Of a stretch of 9,998 bases of DNA, positions 1-6,916 are shown piece after piece; within the stretch, counting starts at the first letter, position 1, and the number at the start of each line of letters is the position of its first letter. The notes beneath the pieces are model-generated. The model saw nothing but the letters and a program-made list of their open reading frames with translations. It did not search any database and was not told the DNA's origin. The position numbers and the translations under genes were made by a program. The stretch is taken from contig CAIYOB010001185.1 in assembly GCA_903927685.1 (NCBI GenBank), positions 1 to 9,998 on the forward strand, written 5' to 3'. The stretch comes from an uncultured Planctomycetaceae bacterium (GTDB taxonomy: Bacteria; Planctomycetota; Planctomycetia; Pirellulales; Pirellulaceae).

Positions 1-2
1 CG

Positions 3-1286
3 GCGACCGCGAGTCAGGCCGCCGACTGGCCGGTGTTTCTCGGTCCGTCCGGCGACGGCAAGTCCGCCGAGCGCGGACTGTTCCTGCGTTGGCCTGCCGC
101 CGGGCCGCGCGTCATTTGGCACAAACGCCTGGGCGCCAGTTACGGAATCTGCAGCGTCCGCGGCGGGCGGGTGTACCAGTTCGATCGGTTCGGCGACAAA
201 GCCCGGCTGACCTGCCTGGCCGCGGTGTCCGGCGACGAAATCTGGAGGTTCGAATACCGGACCGGCTATACCGACATGTACGGCTACAACGGCGGCCCTC
301 GCTGCTCGCCGCTGGTCGATGGCAAACGCGTGTACTTGTACGGCGCCGAGGGCCTGTTGCACTGCTTGCGCGCGTCGGACGGCCAACTGCTGTGGCGGGT
401 CGACATGCACGCCAAGTTCGGCGTCGTGCAGAACTTCTTCGGCGTCGGCAGCAATCCGGTCGTGGACGGCCCGCGGCTGGTCGTCATGGTCGGCGGCAGT
501 CCCCCCGAGTCCCGGGGCGTCCCGCAGGGGAGCTTGGACCAGGTCGTCGGCAACGGCAGCGGCGTGGTCGCCTTGGACAAGCTGACCGGGCAGGTGCTGT
601 ATTCGATCACTGACGAATTAGCCAGCTATGCGTCGCTCAAGTTGGCCACGATTCACGGCCGCCGCTGGTGCTTTGCCTTTGCCCGCGGCGGACTGGTCGG
701 TTTCAACCCCACGACAGGGCGAGTCGATTTTCAGTATCCGTGGCGGGCGAAACTGCTGGAAAGCGTCAACGCCAGCACACCGGTGGTCGTCGACGACCAG
801 GTGTTCATCTCCGAGACCTACGGCCCCGGCAGCTCGTTGTTGAAAGTCCGTCCGGGCGGTTACGAGATCGTCTGGCAGGACGAACTGCGGAGCCGGGACA
901 AGGCCCTGCAGACGCACTGGAACACGCCCATCTACCACGAGGGCTACCTGTACGGCTGCAGCGGCCGGCACACGCACCAGGCCGACATCCGCTGCATCGA
1001 ATGGAAAACGGGCCGGGTGAAGTGGACCGCCGAGCGGACCGCGCGCACGTCGCTGCTGTACGCCGACGGTCACTTCATCAGCCTGAGCGAATTCGGGCAA
1101 CTGATCGTCTTCAAGGCCAATCCCGAACAGTTCGAGCCCGTTGCGACCGTCGACGAAGGCGCCTTGCGAGCCGAGACCGGGGAGCCGCTGTTGACTTACC
1201 CGTGCTGGGCGGCCCCCATCCTGGCGCACGGCCTGCTGTACCTCCGTGGCAACGACCGCCTCGTCTGCCTGGACCTGCGGGGCTGA
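3..1286 (+). CDS. PQQ-like beta-propeller repeat protein, exported, 5' end outside window
   Basis: The open frame runs from the left edge to a TGA at 1284-1286, giving 427 visible residues. The first residues read ATASQAADWPVFLGP. This looks like the end of a signal peptide (cleavage near AA|DWP) followed by the D-W-P-x-F-L-G-P motif that opens the mature domain of many planctomycete PQQ-like (WD40-like, quinoprotein-dehydrogenase-fold) proteins. The GTG at 33 is therefore an internal valine, and the true start lies upstream of the window. Blades recur as 'G.VYLYGAEGLLHCLRASDGQLLWR', 'GNGSGVVALDKLTGQVLY', 'GLVGFNPTTGRVDF', 'ADIRCIEWKTGRVKW' and 'NDRLVCLDLRG'. These are the A-x-D-x-x-T-G-x-x-x-W type repeats of the fold. 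The protein probably acts in the periplasm. Substrate and cofactor are unknown; most planctomycete members have no assigned activity. No partner gene is visible on the same strand. Confidence 0.88.
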   Translation, partial: ATASQAADWPVFLGPSGDGKSAERGLFLRWPAAGPRVIWHKRLGASYGICSVRGGRVYQFDRFGDKARLTCLAAVSGDEIWRFEYRTGYTDMYGYNGGPRCSPLVDGKRVYLYGAEGLLHCLRASDGQLLWRVDMHAKFGVVQNFFGVGSNPVVDGPRLVVMVGGSPPESRGVPQGSLDQVVGNGSGVVALDKLTGQVLYSITDELASYASLKLATIHGRRWCFAFARGGLVGFNPTTGRVDFQYPWRAKLLESVNASTPVVVDDQVFISETYGPGSSLLKVRPGGYEIVWQDELRSRDKALQTHWNTPIYHEGYLYGCSGRHTHQADIRCIEWKTGRVKWTAERTARTSLLYADGHFISLSEFGQLIVFKANPEQFEPVATVDEGALRAETGEPLLTYPCWAAPILAHGLLYLRGNDRLVCLDLRG

Positions 1287-1288
1287 TG

Positions 1289-1314
1289 GTCCGTGGCCGT
1301 CAGTTGAACCAGGC
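1289..1314. repeat. 26-bp direct repeat, left copy
   Basis: This 26-bp stretch matches 2229-2254 at 25 of 26 positions, in the same orientation and exactly 940 bp away. The core ggccgtcagttgaaccaggc is identical. Read on the minus strand the copy ends in codons for AWFN and a stop, like the true 3' end of the gene at 2240-3433. Here it is only a short orphan tail; the frame is open for about 28 codons upstream and resembles nothing else. The two copies bracket the toxin-antitoxin pair. Confidence 0.8.
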
Positions 1315-1358
1315 GAACGCCCAATCATCCCCGTCATCGCCGCCGCTGCGTGGCAAGC

Positions 1359-1769
1359 CTACACCGCCTGGATATTGTGCCACAAGTCAGCCGGTGCAAG
1401 ACGTGCGAGGTGACCCACGTTTGTCGTTGCGATCACGACGTCCGGAACCCCCAACGTCACTGCTTGAGCGGCGAGGATCACGTCGGCATCCAGCGCCTTG
1501 TCGCCTGCCGTGGGCTGCCCCAGTTGCCGCGCCTGAGCCCAAAACCGGGCCGCCTGGCGCATCGTCGCCGTGGTGATGGGTAGGTACTCCAGGAGTCGAG
1601 CCAACGCATCCAAGTGCCCAATTCCCCGCAGCTTGTTAGCCCGTAGCAGTTCCCGTCGCACCTCGTAGTCGGCGATCTCCGGGACGATCACTCGCGCACC
1701 AGCCGCAACCAGCGTTTGCAGCCAACCTGCGCACGAAACGGCGACCGGCGCCCGCCTGGGATTGGTCAC
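1359..1769 (-). CDS. PIN-domain toxin (VapC-like), N-terminally truncated, probably inactive
   Basis: The 136-residue product matches a PIN-domain toxin family. It has the stretch VPEIADYEVRRELLRA (E31, E36), then the acidic motif ALDADVILAAQA (D94, D96) and ATTNVGHLARL (N117), the late parts of a PIN active site. PIN toxins are metal-dependent RNases. The usual first strand with an L-L-D-T/S-N-like segment and the first catalytic Asp is missing: the protein begins directly at VTNPRR. An in-frame TGA lies four codons upstream of the TTG at 1772, so no longer start exists. I chose the GTG at 1769 because it overlaps the antitoxin stop as GTGA, the usual coupling in TA operons; TTG at 1772 is the alternative. 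The remaining frame is intact with normal codon use, so any loss is recent or tolerated. Family assignment is by eye. Confidence 0.72.
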   Translation of the reverse strand: MTNPRRAPVAVSCAGWLQTLVAAGARVIVPEIADYEVRRELLRANKLRGIGHLDALARLLEYLPITTATMRQAARFWAQARQLGQPTAGDKALDADVILAAQAVTLGVPDVVIATTNVGHLARLAPADLWHNIQAV

Positions 1770-1984
1770 CAAGCCAAGTGGTCACCGGTCTCGTGCTGCT
1801 CGGCCTCGTCCGGGTCGTCGATCCACGACTGCAGCAGCGCGACCAGTTCGGCCGCGCGCTGTTCGGGCTGCAATTGCTGTTCCAGCAGTTGCACCGCCAG
1901 AGCGTCTGCGGGCAGGCCTTGTCGCTTAGCAGCTTGCTCCAGTCGCCGCTCTAGTTCCGGAGTCAGGACCAAAGAAAGGGTCAT
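1766..1984 (-). CDS. Antitoxin of the PIN toxin pair, ribbon-helix-helix-like
   Basis: The 72-residue protein starts MTLSLVLTPELERRLEQAAK, a short strand followed by an amphipathic helix as in ribbon-helix-helix (CopG/Arc-type) antitoxins. A second helix (ADALAVQLLEQQL) and an acidic tail (SWIDDPDEAEQHETGD) follow. Such proteins bind their own promoter through the N-terminal strand and neutralise the toxin through the C-terminus. It lies directly upstream of the PIN gene with a 4-bp overlap (GTGA), so the two are one operon. A GGGAG lies about 10-15 bases before the ATG, a loosely spaced ribosome binding site. The C-terminus ends abruptly as DHLAW, exactly where the toxin start is missing. 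The tail may therefore have been shortened by the same deletion, which is inference. Confidence 0.7.
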   Translation of the reverse strand: MTLSLVLTPELERRLEQAAKRQGLPADALAVQLLEQQLQPEQRAAELVALLQSWIDDPDEAEQHETGDHLAW

Positions 1985-2138
1985 TCGGAGCTTTCTCCCA
2001 GGCTTGGTGTGTCGTCCATGCTGCGCCGATCGGCCCCTTTGAGATCACTCGTGTTGGGAAGTCTGTGAAATGTGGTAGCGCGGGTGACTGCCCAAGAGAC
2101 CACCCTCATACTAGCACGGCGGCCGTACTCAGGCAATC

Positions 2139-2166
2139 GACAGCCCGCGACAGACAGCCCGCGACA
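2139..2166. repeat. 14-bp perfect tandem duplication
   Basis: The unit gacagcccgcgaca occurs twice without spacer (2139-2152 and 2153-2166). It lies in the 255-bp gap between the antitoxin start and the 3' end of the 397-aa protein gene. No gene or clear promoter is visible in this gap. It is probably a replication-slippage duplication. Confidence 0.9.
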
Positions 2167-2228
2167 TGGAGTCGTCGATTCGTCGGCTCGGCACGGGGGC
2201 CTTTGCCCACGCATTTTCGCTCTGGATC

Positions 2229-2254
2229 GTCCGCGGCCGTCAGTTGAACCAGGC
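2229..2254. repeat. 26-bp direct repeat, right copy, overlaps a stop codon
   Basis: Partner of 1289-1314 with one mismatch in 26 bp. It covers the last codons (AWFN), the stop codon and about 11 bp downstream of the minus-strand gene ending at 2240. A direct repeat that reproduces the 3' end of a gene is a layout seen at integrated elements. No integrase is present in the 940 bp, so the origin stays open. Confidence 0.8.
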
Positions 2255-3433
2255 CATGTAGCCCACCGCGGTCGTGTTCTCGAAGACCTGCCACACGACC
2301 AGGAACACGCGGAAGTCGGCCGGCGGGCCGTGCTCGAGGTATTTGGCAGGCAGTCCGTTCTGGGCAAGTTCCTCGCCGCGGAACTCCAGCGGCGGATCGG
2401 TCAGCAGGGTCTTGAGGTTGATCCCCTGGCCGTCCGCGTCGCGCCACAGGATGGGCAGCAGCTTCTTGCCTTCCATCAGCAGCTCGATTTCGGTGACGGC
2501 GGCCAGCCAGGCATCCACCATGCTGTCGCGGACGGGCAGCCGCAGGACGCCTTGCTGCTTGGAGTTGGGCAGCCACTCTGAATCGTCGTCCGTCTCGGCG
2601 CGGATGTACTTCCACAGTTCGCGATTCAATTCGGCCACGCGGATCACGTGCCGCCGAAAACGGTCCAGGCGGGCCGGTTCGACAATTCGCGTGACCCGGC
2701 TCGCTTCCCCAGTCTTCTCCAAGCGTTCATCCGCCGTGCCGGCAAATGCGTGCGCCGGCTTGGCGAACGCGTCGCTCGCCCACAACTCGAAGTACGCCTG
2801 CGTATCGAACGCCAGATAGATGTCGACCATGGAGGCCAACAAGTGACAGTAGGCCCGCAGCCAGGCCACGTCGCCCCGATCCAAGCGAACGAGAAACGCC
2901 GGGTTATCGCGCAGGAAGTCCGCATCCCGCTGCATGATCTTCCGGAGGACCTCGATGAATCGATCTCCGGGGTTGCCGTCGCCGTCCAAGTCCAGACGCA
3001 CGTCGGCCAGACGCAACGGCAGTGAGACCTGGTCGTCGGCAATGCCGGCCAACACGCCCTCGGCGTCCAGCAGATCCCGGCGGAACTCGTCCAGCAGTCG
3101 GCGGAAGTCGGCGTAGCGGATCACCGCCGGCTCTGGATTGGCCGGCACGGGCAGACGCAGGAACGGGGCGTCCTGGTGCTCGGCTTTCAGCCCGTAGGCG
3201 TACAACGTCTGACCCAGTCGCTCGACGCCGCGCACGAACCGCAGCACGCCCAAGCCGAATCGCAGCTGATCGTCCTGCGGAGCGGCCGCCAGCGCCCGTT
3301 CGAGTTCCTGCTGGCCCCGGACCAACTGGCCGGAATGCAGATACGACTCGACGGCCGGCGGCTCCGCAGCCATCGCCAACGGAATCAAGCCGAGTACGGC
3401 AAACATCCAGCCCCACAACGCTGCCTTGTGCAT
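2240..3433 (-). CDS. Exported 397-aa protein of unknown function with a DxDGDG calcium-loop-like motif
   Basis: I start this at the ATG at 3431-3433, because it opens a clear signal peptide: MHKAALWG, a hydrophobic core, then AMA|AEPP at about residues 20-24. The frame is open 51 codons further upstream, but that stretch is low in protein-like sequence. An AGAAGG lies 9-14 bases before the ATG. Residues 28-85 (SGQLVRGQQELERALAAAPQDDQLRFGLG) look like a TPR-type helical pair. Residues 148-159 read DLDGDGNPGDRF, an EF-hand or dockerin-like Dx[DN]xDG loop that could bind calcium. The rest is helical, with a tryptophan-rich C-terminus ending YMAWFN. I recognise a planctomycete-type conserved protein but cannot assign a function. 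It is likely periplasmic, stands alone, and its 3' end carries the 26-bp repeat shared with 1289-1314. Confidence 0.78.
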   Translation of the reverse strand: MHKAALWGWMFAVLGLIPLAMAAEPPAVESYLHSGQLVRGQQELERALAAAPQDDQLRFGLGVLRFVRGVERLGQTLYAYGLKAEHQDAPFLRLPVPANPEPAVIRYADFRRLLDEFRRDLLDAEGVLAGIADDQVSLPLRLADVRLDLDGDGNPGDRFIEVLRKIMQRDADFLRDNPAFLVRLDRGDVAWLRAYCHLLASMVDIYLAFDTQAYFELWASDAFAKPAHAFAGTADERLEKTGEASRVTRIVEPARLDRFRRHVIRVAELNRELWKYIRAETDDDSEWLPNSKQQGVLRLPVRDSMVDAWLAAVTEIELLMEGKKLLPILWRDADGQGINLKTLLTDPPLEFRGEELAQNGLPAKYLEHGPPADFRVFLVVWQVFENTTAVGYMAWFN

Positions 3434-3604
3434 CGATCGTGCCTTCTGAAAAGGGTGGTTGACGACGGATTCATCCCCCGCGACATGCCTGTCACGCGCC
3501 GCTGCTCTCGGCTTCGCCGAAGCCGCACTTTCCGCCGCTGTCAATTCTAGCGTTGACCTCCCACGAAGCAAGCACTGGCCTGCCACCCCAAGGCGGACGT
3601 ACAG

Positions 3605-3910
3605 TCAGCATCTCCCGCATCCCTGCGTCCGTAGGTCGCCCAGGGCCGCCAGCAAGCCCGTCATGGCTTCGTCTGAATGGTTAGCGTTCTCCAGGATCCG
3701 CAGCAGGCCGGCGTTCAAAGGCACCGCTGGGTACGTGGCCGACTGGACATCGCAGCCGCGGTCGAACAACCACTTGCCGGCCTGCAGCGTCTGCTCGAAA
3801 GAACCCCTGCCCTGCTCATGCTGCGCGCCGGCGCCATGCCAGGCGTCCCCAAACGTCGGCCCCAAACGTCGGCCCCCTTGCCTCGCCAAGCTCCCGCGGC
3901 TAGTCTCCAT
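3605..3910 (-). pseudogene. Possible ankyrin-repeat protein relic
   Basis: A 101-codon minus-strand frame. Its middle part reads DAWHGAGAQHE, then QAGKWLFDRGCDVQSATYPAVPLNAG. This resembles an ankyrin unit (TALHxAA ... VxxLLxxGADVNAAT) with several consensus residues changed. The last 40 residues (LLRILENANHSDEAMTGLLAALG) look like genuine helical protein. The first 25 residues look random and cover a 13-bp tandem duplication. I see no ribosome binding site, and no intact repeat array continues upstream. The best reading is a decayed or truncated fragment of a longer ankyrin gene. A small real gene or a chance frame is also possible. Confidence 0.35.
3847..3872. repeat. 13-bp perfect tandem duplication
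   Basis: The unit ccccaaacgtcgg occurs twice back to back, followed by a further cccc. The length is not a multiple of three, so a duplication inside a gene would shift the frame. It lies in the 5' part of the possible ankyrin relic on the minus strand. Confidence 0.9.
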
Positions 3911-3958
3911 CCTCGGGGAAAGAAACGCGACCGATCATTTGCATAGCCGTTCCAGGCG

Positions 3959-4513
3959 GTGTCCTGGTCTCCAGTCATGTACCTCACCGTTGTTGATGAA
4001 GCGTTGATCTTGCCGCAGTCGGACGCAAAGATCCGTGCTGGGTTGTGCATCTGTTTTCCGGGCGATGCGAACGTGTTTGGTCGCACGCGAGCCTGGCACG
4101 GCAGCATGCCGTCCTACAGCGTGCTGCTGGAAGATGCGGACCGCGTGCTCGCCCACCTGGGCGTGGTCCGCCGGACGATTACCGTGGGCGATACGCCCTT
4201 GGTGGTGGCAGGCGTGCAGAACGTCTTCGTGGTGCCGGAGTGCCGGGGCCAGGGCCTTGCGGTCCGAGTGCTGGAGACGGCGATGACCGAGGCCCGGAGC
4301 AGGTCGTTCGACGGCGGCCTGCTCTTCTGCGTTCCGGCCCTGGTGCCGCTGTACGCGCGCGCCGGCTGGCATGATCTGGGCGAACGGCAGGTGATTCGCG
4401 TCGAAGACGGCCGTGAACTGCCCCTCCCCGGGAAGAACACGACGATGTTCTATCCCCTGCGGGTGGCGGATATGCCCGACGGCGTCATCCATCTGGGCGG
4501 CAACGATTGGTAG
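3959..4513 (+). CDS. GNAT-fold acyltransferase, NodA-like
   Basis: The 184-residue frame has the GNAT acyl-CoA binding motif QNVFVVPECRGQGLA (RGQGLA at 96-101, the R/Q-x-x-G-x-G/A signature). After it come an LYARAGW segment (131-137) and a beta-rich C-terminus. The upstream part, TRAWHGSMPSYSVLLEDADR then VLAHLGVVRRTITVG, follows the pattern of NodA-type N-acyltransferases (RSWAGARPE... AAHIGLLRR) and of aminoglycoside 2'-N-acetyltransferases. It probably transfers an acetyl or acyl group to an amine in the cytoplasm; the substrate is unknown. The start is uncertain. GTG at 3959 has a close AGGCG before it. ATG at 3977 would remove six residues without affecting the fold. The permease gene follows 37 bp downstream on the same strand, so the two are probably co-transcribed. 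Confidence 0.82.
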   Translation: MSWSPVMYLTVVDEALILPQSDAKIRAGLCICFPGDANVFGRTRAWHGSMPSYSVLLEDADRVLAHLGVVRRTITVGDTPLVVAGVQNVFVVPECRGQGLAVRVLETAMTEARSRSFDGGLLFCVPALVPLYARAGWHDLGERQVIRVEDGRELPLPGKNTTMFYPLRVADMPDGVIHLGGNDW

Positions 4514-4550
4514 CACGTGGTTTCTGGGAAAGGCACCAAGAAAGGCACCT

Positions 4551-5924
4551 ATGCAGCCCCCTTCCGCGACCTCGGACCGTCAGCCGCACCAGCTGCACCG
4601 CAGCTTCGGCCTGTTGCAGGCGACCGCCATGAACATGTCGAACATGGTGGGCGTGGGACCGTTCTTGACCATCCCGCTGATTCTCGGGGCCATGGGTGGG
4701 CCGCAAGCGCTGTGCGGGTGGCTGGCCGGCACCGTCATCGCCCTGTGCGATGGCCTAGTGTGGGCGGAATTGGCCTCCGCGGCCCCGGGCTCGGGCGGCA
4801 GCTTCGAGTATCTCAAAGTGGCTTACGGCGGCACGCGTCTCGGCCGCGTGCTGCCCTTTCTGTTCATCTGGCAGTTCATTCTCTCCGGGCCGCTCGAGGT
4901 CGCCACCGGCAACATCGGTTTCGCCCAGTATGCCACTTACGTGCTAGGTTGGGAACCCGAGCGGGCCCGGGCGCTGGCGCCGTGGATCGCCGCGGGGGTT
5001 GGGACGCTGGCCGTCCTGCTGCTGTACCGCAAGATCGAATCCGTGGGCCGGCTGATGGTGGTGCTGTGGGCGGGCATGATTCTGACCCTGGCGGTGCTGC
5101 TGATCCCCGGCGTGTGGCACTTGAGTCCCCAGGCTGCGTTCGCCTTTCCGCCGGGTGCGTTCAGCTTGTCGCTCGGATTCGTCCTCGGGTTCGGCCAGGC
5201 GACGCAGTTGGCGATGTACGATTTCCTCGGCTACTACAGCGTCTGCAACATTGGCGACGAGGTCAAACAGCCGTCGCGCACCATTCCGCGGTCCATTCTG
5301 ATTTCCGTGCTGGTGATTGCCGTCATCTACCTGACCCTGAACCTGTCCATCATCAGCGTGGTCCCTTGGGAGGCCGCCGCCCGATCATCGCATATTGCGG
5401 CGGAGTTCATGGAGCGGCTCTACGGCCGTACCGCCGCCGTGCTGCTGACGGTGCTGATCTGCTGGACGGCGTTTGCCTCGGTGTTCGCGCTCTTGCTGGG
5501 CTACTCGCGAATCCCCTACGCGGCCGCGCGCGACGGATACTTTTTTTCGGCTTTCAGCCGGCTGCACCCGCGCGGCGATTTCCCGCACGTCTCGTTGCTG
5601 GTCCTCGGTGCGATCACCATCATCGCCAGCTTCTTCCCGCTGGACGCCGTGATTTCCGCGATGATGGTCACGCGAATCCTCATCCAGTTCATCGCCCAGA
5701 ACGTCGCCGTCGTGCTGCTTCGCAGACGCGGAGCCACCACGTCCAGCTTTCGCATGGCGCTCTATCCGCTTCCCTGCCTGATCGCCCTGCTCGGCTGGCT
5801 GTTCATCTTCGCGACGACCGGCGTCTGGTACATCCTCGGCGGAGTCGGTACGCTGATCCTGGGACTGGCCGCCTACGCGGCCTGGTCGCGGCGGCATCCC
5901 GACGCCGCCGTGCGGAATGCATAA
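4551..5924 (+). CDS. APC-superfamily amino acid/polyamine permease
   Basis: The 457-residue integral membrane protein is of the usual APC length and has about twelve hydrophobic segments. TM1 contains MSNMVGVGPFLTIP (residues 29-42), with the glycine-rich unwound stretch that contacts the substrate amino group in this superfamily. Residues 71-88 give WAELASAAPGSGGSFEYL, the conserved W-x-E-L-x-x-x-x-P-x-x-G-G-x-x-x-Y segment after TM2. DEVKQPSRTIPRSI is the conserved cytoplasmic E-x-x-x-P-x-x-x-I-P-R loop before TM6-7. It should move an amino acid or amine across the inner membrane, probably with protons or by exchange. The ATG at 4551 was chosen over the longer frame from 4413, which overlaps the acyltransferase and is not protein-like. 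An AAAGG lies 5 bases before it. Substrate specificity cannot be read from the sequence. Confidence 0.93.
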   Translation: MQPPSATSDRQPHQLHRSFGLLQATAMNMSNMVGVGPFLTIPLILGAMGGPQALCGWLAGTVIALCDGLVWAELASAAPGSGGSFEYLKVAYGGTRLGRVLPFLFIWQFILSGPLEVATGNIGFAQYATYVLGWEPERARALAPWIAAGVGTLAVLLLYRKIESVGRLMVVLWAGMILTLAVLLIPGVWHLSPQAAFAFPPGAFSLSLGFVLGFGQATQLAMYDFLGYYSVCNIGDEVKQPSRTIPRSILISVLVIAVIYLTLNLSIISVVPWEAAARSSHIAAEFMERLYGRTAAVLLTVLICWTAFASVFALLLGYSRIPYAAARDGYFFSAFSRLHPRGDFPHVSLLVLGAITIIASFFPLDAVISAMMVTRILIQFIAQNVAVVLLRRRGATTSSFRMALYPLPCLIALLGWLFIFATTGVWYILGGVGTLILGLAAYAAWSRRHPDAAVRNA

Positions 5925-6029
5925 CGCCGCCGCCGCTTGACGGGCAAGGTTCGCCTACTAGACGATTTTGACAAACAGTTGGAATCGCTTGGCCACCGCT
6001 CTGTGCGTTATGCGGACGACGTCTTTTCC

Positions 6030-6076
6030 GGCTCGGCACCGGTTCTCGGATTCCCTTGCCCTACATTCCCTTGCCC
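6030..6076 (-). repeat. Left inverted arm of the G-rich repeat family
   Basis: Read on the minus strand this arm has GGGCAAGGGAATGTAGGGCA followed by AGGGAATCC and ends GCCGAGCC. The same order occurs on the plus strand at 6862-6917: two GGGCAAGGGAATG units, then AATCCGGAACTGCCGAGCC. The right arm carries an extra 13 bp or so and the left has small insertions (GTGCCGAGCC against CTGCCGAGCC). The outer 27 bp (6050-6076) are also identical to 6938-6964 in direct orientation. The gene at 6187-6780 lies between. Four GGG runs with loops of 3, 6 and 3 bases fit the G-quadruplex pattern. Confidence 0.8.
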
Positions 6077-6122
6077 AAGTCCTCCCATCCAAATCTTTGT
6101 AGCGTGGCATGGGAACAGGTAC

Positions 6123-6134
6123 CAGCAAATTTGC
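6123..6134. promoter_or_regulatory. 12-bp perfect palindrome upstream of the GxxExxY gene
   Basis: agcaaatttgct is a perfect palindrome 52 bp before the ATG at 6187, flanked by ggtacc and acc, so the imperfect symmetry is larger. Position and AT-rich centre would suit an operator or promoter region. There is no further evidence for a bound regulator. Confidence 0.3.
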
Positions 6135-6186
6135 TACCATATTGGCTACGAACTTCCCCTTCTTTCATTCTCCTGCCAAACATCCC

Positions 6187-6780
6187 ATGCCTAACTTCTC
6201 GAAGACCTATTCTTTGGACCTGATCGCGGATGGGGCACTGTATGAACTGAAGGCCGTGTCGTCCTTGAGCGGGGAACACAAATCGCAGCTCTTGAACTAC
6301 ATGCTGTTGCTCGGCCTACGCTGCGGCAAGCTATTGAACTTCCGTCCCGACAAAGTTCAGGGACAGCTGGTGGTGACCGGTCTGACGCCGGAATTGCGGC
6401 GGCAGTTCACCGTGGATACGACGCAATGGGAGGAGCTATCGCCTGCGTGCGGCATGCTGCGAAAGACGCTGACGGCATTATTGGTGGATTGGGGAGCCTT
6501 CCTGGAGGTATCGCTATATCAGGAGGCCCTGACGCATGTCCTGGGCGGGCCGGAGCAGGTGATTCAGCGGGTCCTGCTGGTTCGCGATGGGCTATCGCTG
6601 GGCACGCAGCGGATGCATGTCCATGCCACCGGGATCGGCTTCGTCGTGACGGCCTTCACCACCGAGCAGGCGGCGCACAGGGCCAACTTGCGGAAGCTAT
6701 TAGCCCTCACGCCGCTGACGGCTATCCAGTGGCTTAATCTGGATCACGCGCACATCCAATTCATTACGTTGACCCGGTGA
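6187..6780 (+). CDS. GxxExxY-family protein (predicted PD-(D/E)XK nuclease fold)
   Basis: The 197-residue product contains YSLDLIADGALYELKAVSSL, then HKSQLLNYMLLLGLRCGKLLNFRPDKV. This is the hallmark core of GxxExxY proteins, a family placed in the PD-(D/E)XK nuclease superfamily: D11, then E20-x-K22, then the Q-x-x-x-Y-x-x-x-x-x-x-x-G-x-L-x-N-F helix-strand. The C-terminal half (LLVDWGAFLEVSLYQEALTHVLGG ... LTAIQWLNLDHAHIQFITL) matches, from memory, an extended planctomycete/verrucomicrobial subtype. The N-terminal GxxExxY helix motif that names the family is absent. A longer frame opens at ATG 6109, but its extra 26 residues are not family-like, so the gene is either this shorter subtype or 5'-truncated. 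No ribosome binding site precedes either start. Base use is more AT-rich than in neighbouring genes. The function of the family is unknown. The gene is flanked on both sides by related G-rich repeats. Confidence 0.72.
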   Translation: MPNFSKTYSLDLIADGALYELKAVSSLSGEHKSQLLNYMLLLGLRCGKLLNFRPDKVQGQLVVTGLTPELRRQFTVDTTQWEELSPACGMLRKTLTALLVDWGAFLEVSLYQEALTHVLGGPEQVIQRVLLVRDGLSLGTQRMHVHATGIGFVVTAFTTEQAAHRANLRKLLALTPLTAIQWLNLDHAHIQFITLTR

Positions 6781-6916
6781 GGGAAGTACTTGGGCCAGGG
6801 TGGTGGCAGGGGAATGGGGGCAGCAGGGGATCAGGAACTGCCGAGCGTGAGGGAAATACTAGGGCAAGGGAATGGTGGGCAAGGGAATGGGCAGCAGGAA
6901 TCCGGAACTGCCGAGC
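6781..6916 (+). repeat. Imperfect 70-bp tandem duplication
   Basis: Unit 1 (6781-6846) begins right after the stop codon of the GxxExxY gene with gggaagtacttgggccaggg. Unit 2 (6851-6916) begins gggaaatactagggcaaggg. Both end with ggaactgccgagc, preceded by a cagcagg stretch. With small gaps most positions match. Unit 1 carries degenerate G-runs; unit 2 carries the intact pair of gggcaagggaatg motifs. No protein-like frame is seen here. Confidence 0.8.

Noticed and set aside
33..35. GTG at 33 as the start of the propeller gene
   Set aside because: The frame is open to the window edge, and the DWP motif and signal-peptide end lie upstream, so this codon is an internal valine.
3511..3544. TTGACA on the minus strand at 3544-3539 with the small ggcttcgccgaagcc palindrome downstream, as a promoter
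   Set aside because: No -10-like sequence lies at the right spacing, and short GC palindromes are common at this base composition.
3434..3586. 51-codon N-terminal extension of the 397-aa protein
   Set aside because: The ATG at 3433 opens a clear signal peptide; the upstream frame is compositionally random and would bury the signal sequence.
5918..6012. gcataacgc / gcgttatgc pairing after the permease gene as a terminator
   Set aside because: Only 9 bp, with a loop of about 75 bases and no T-run; likely chance.
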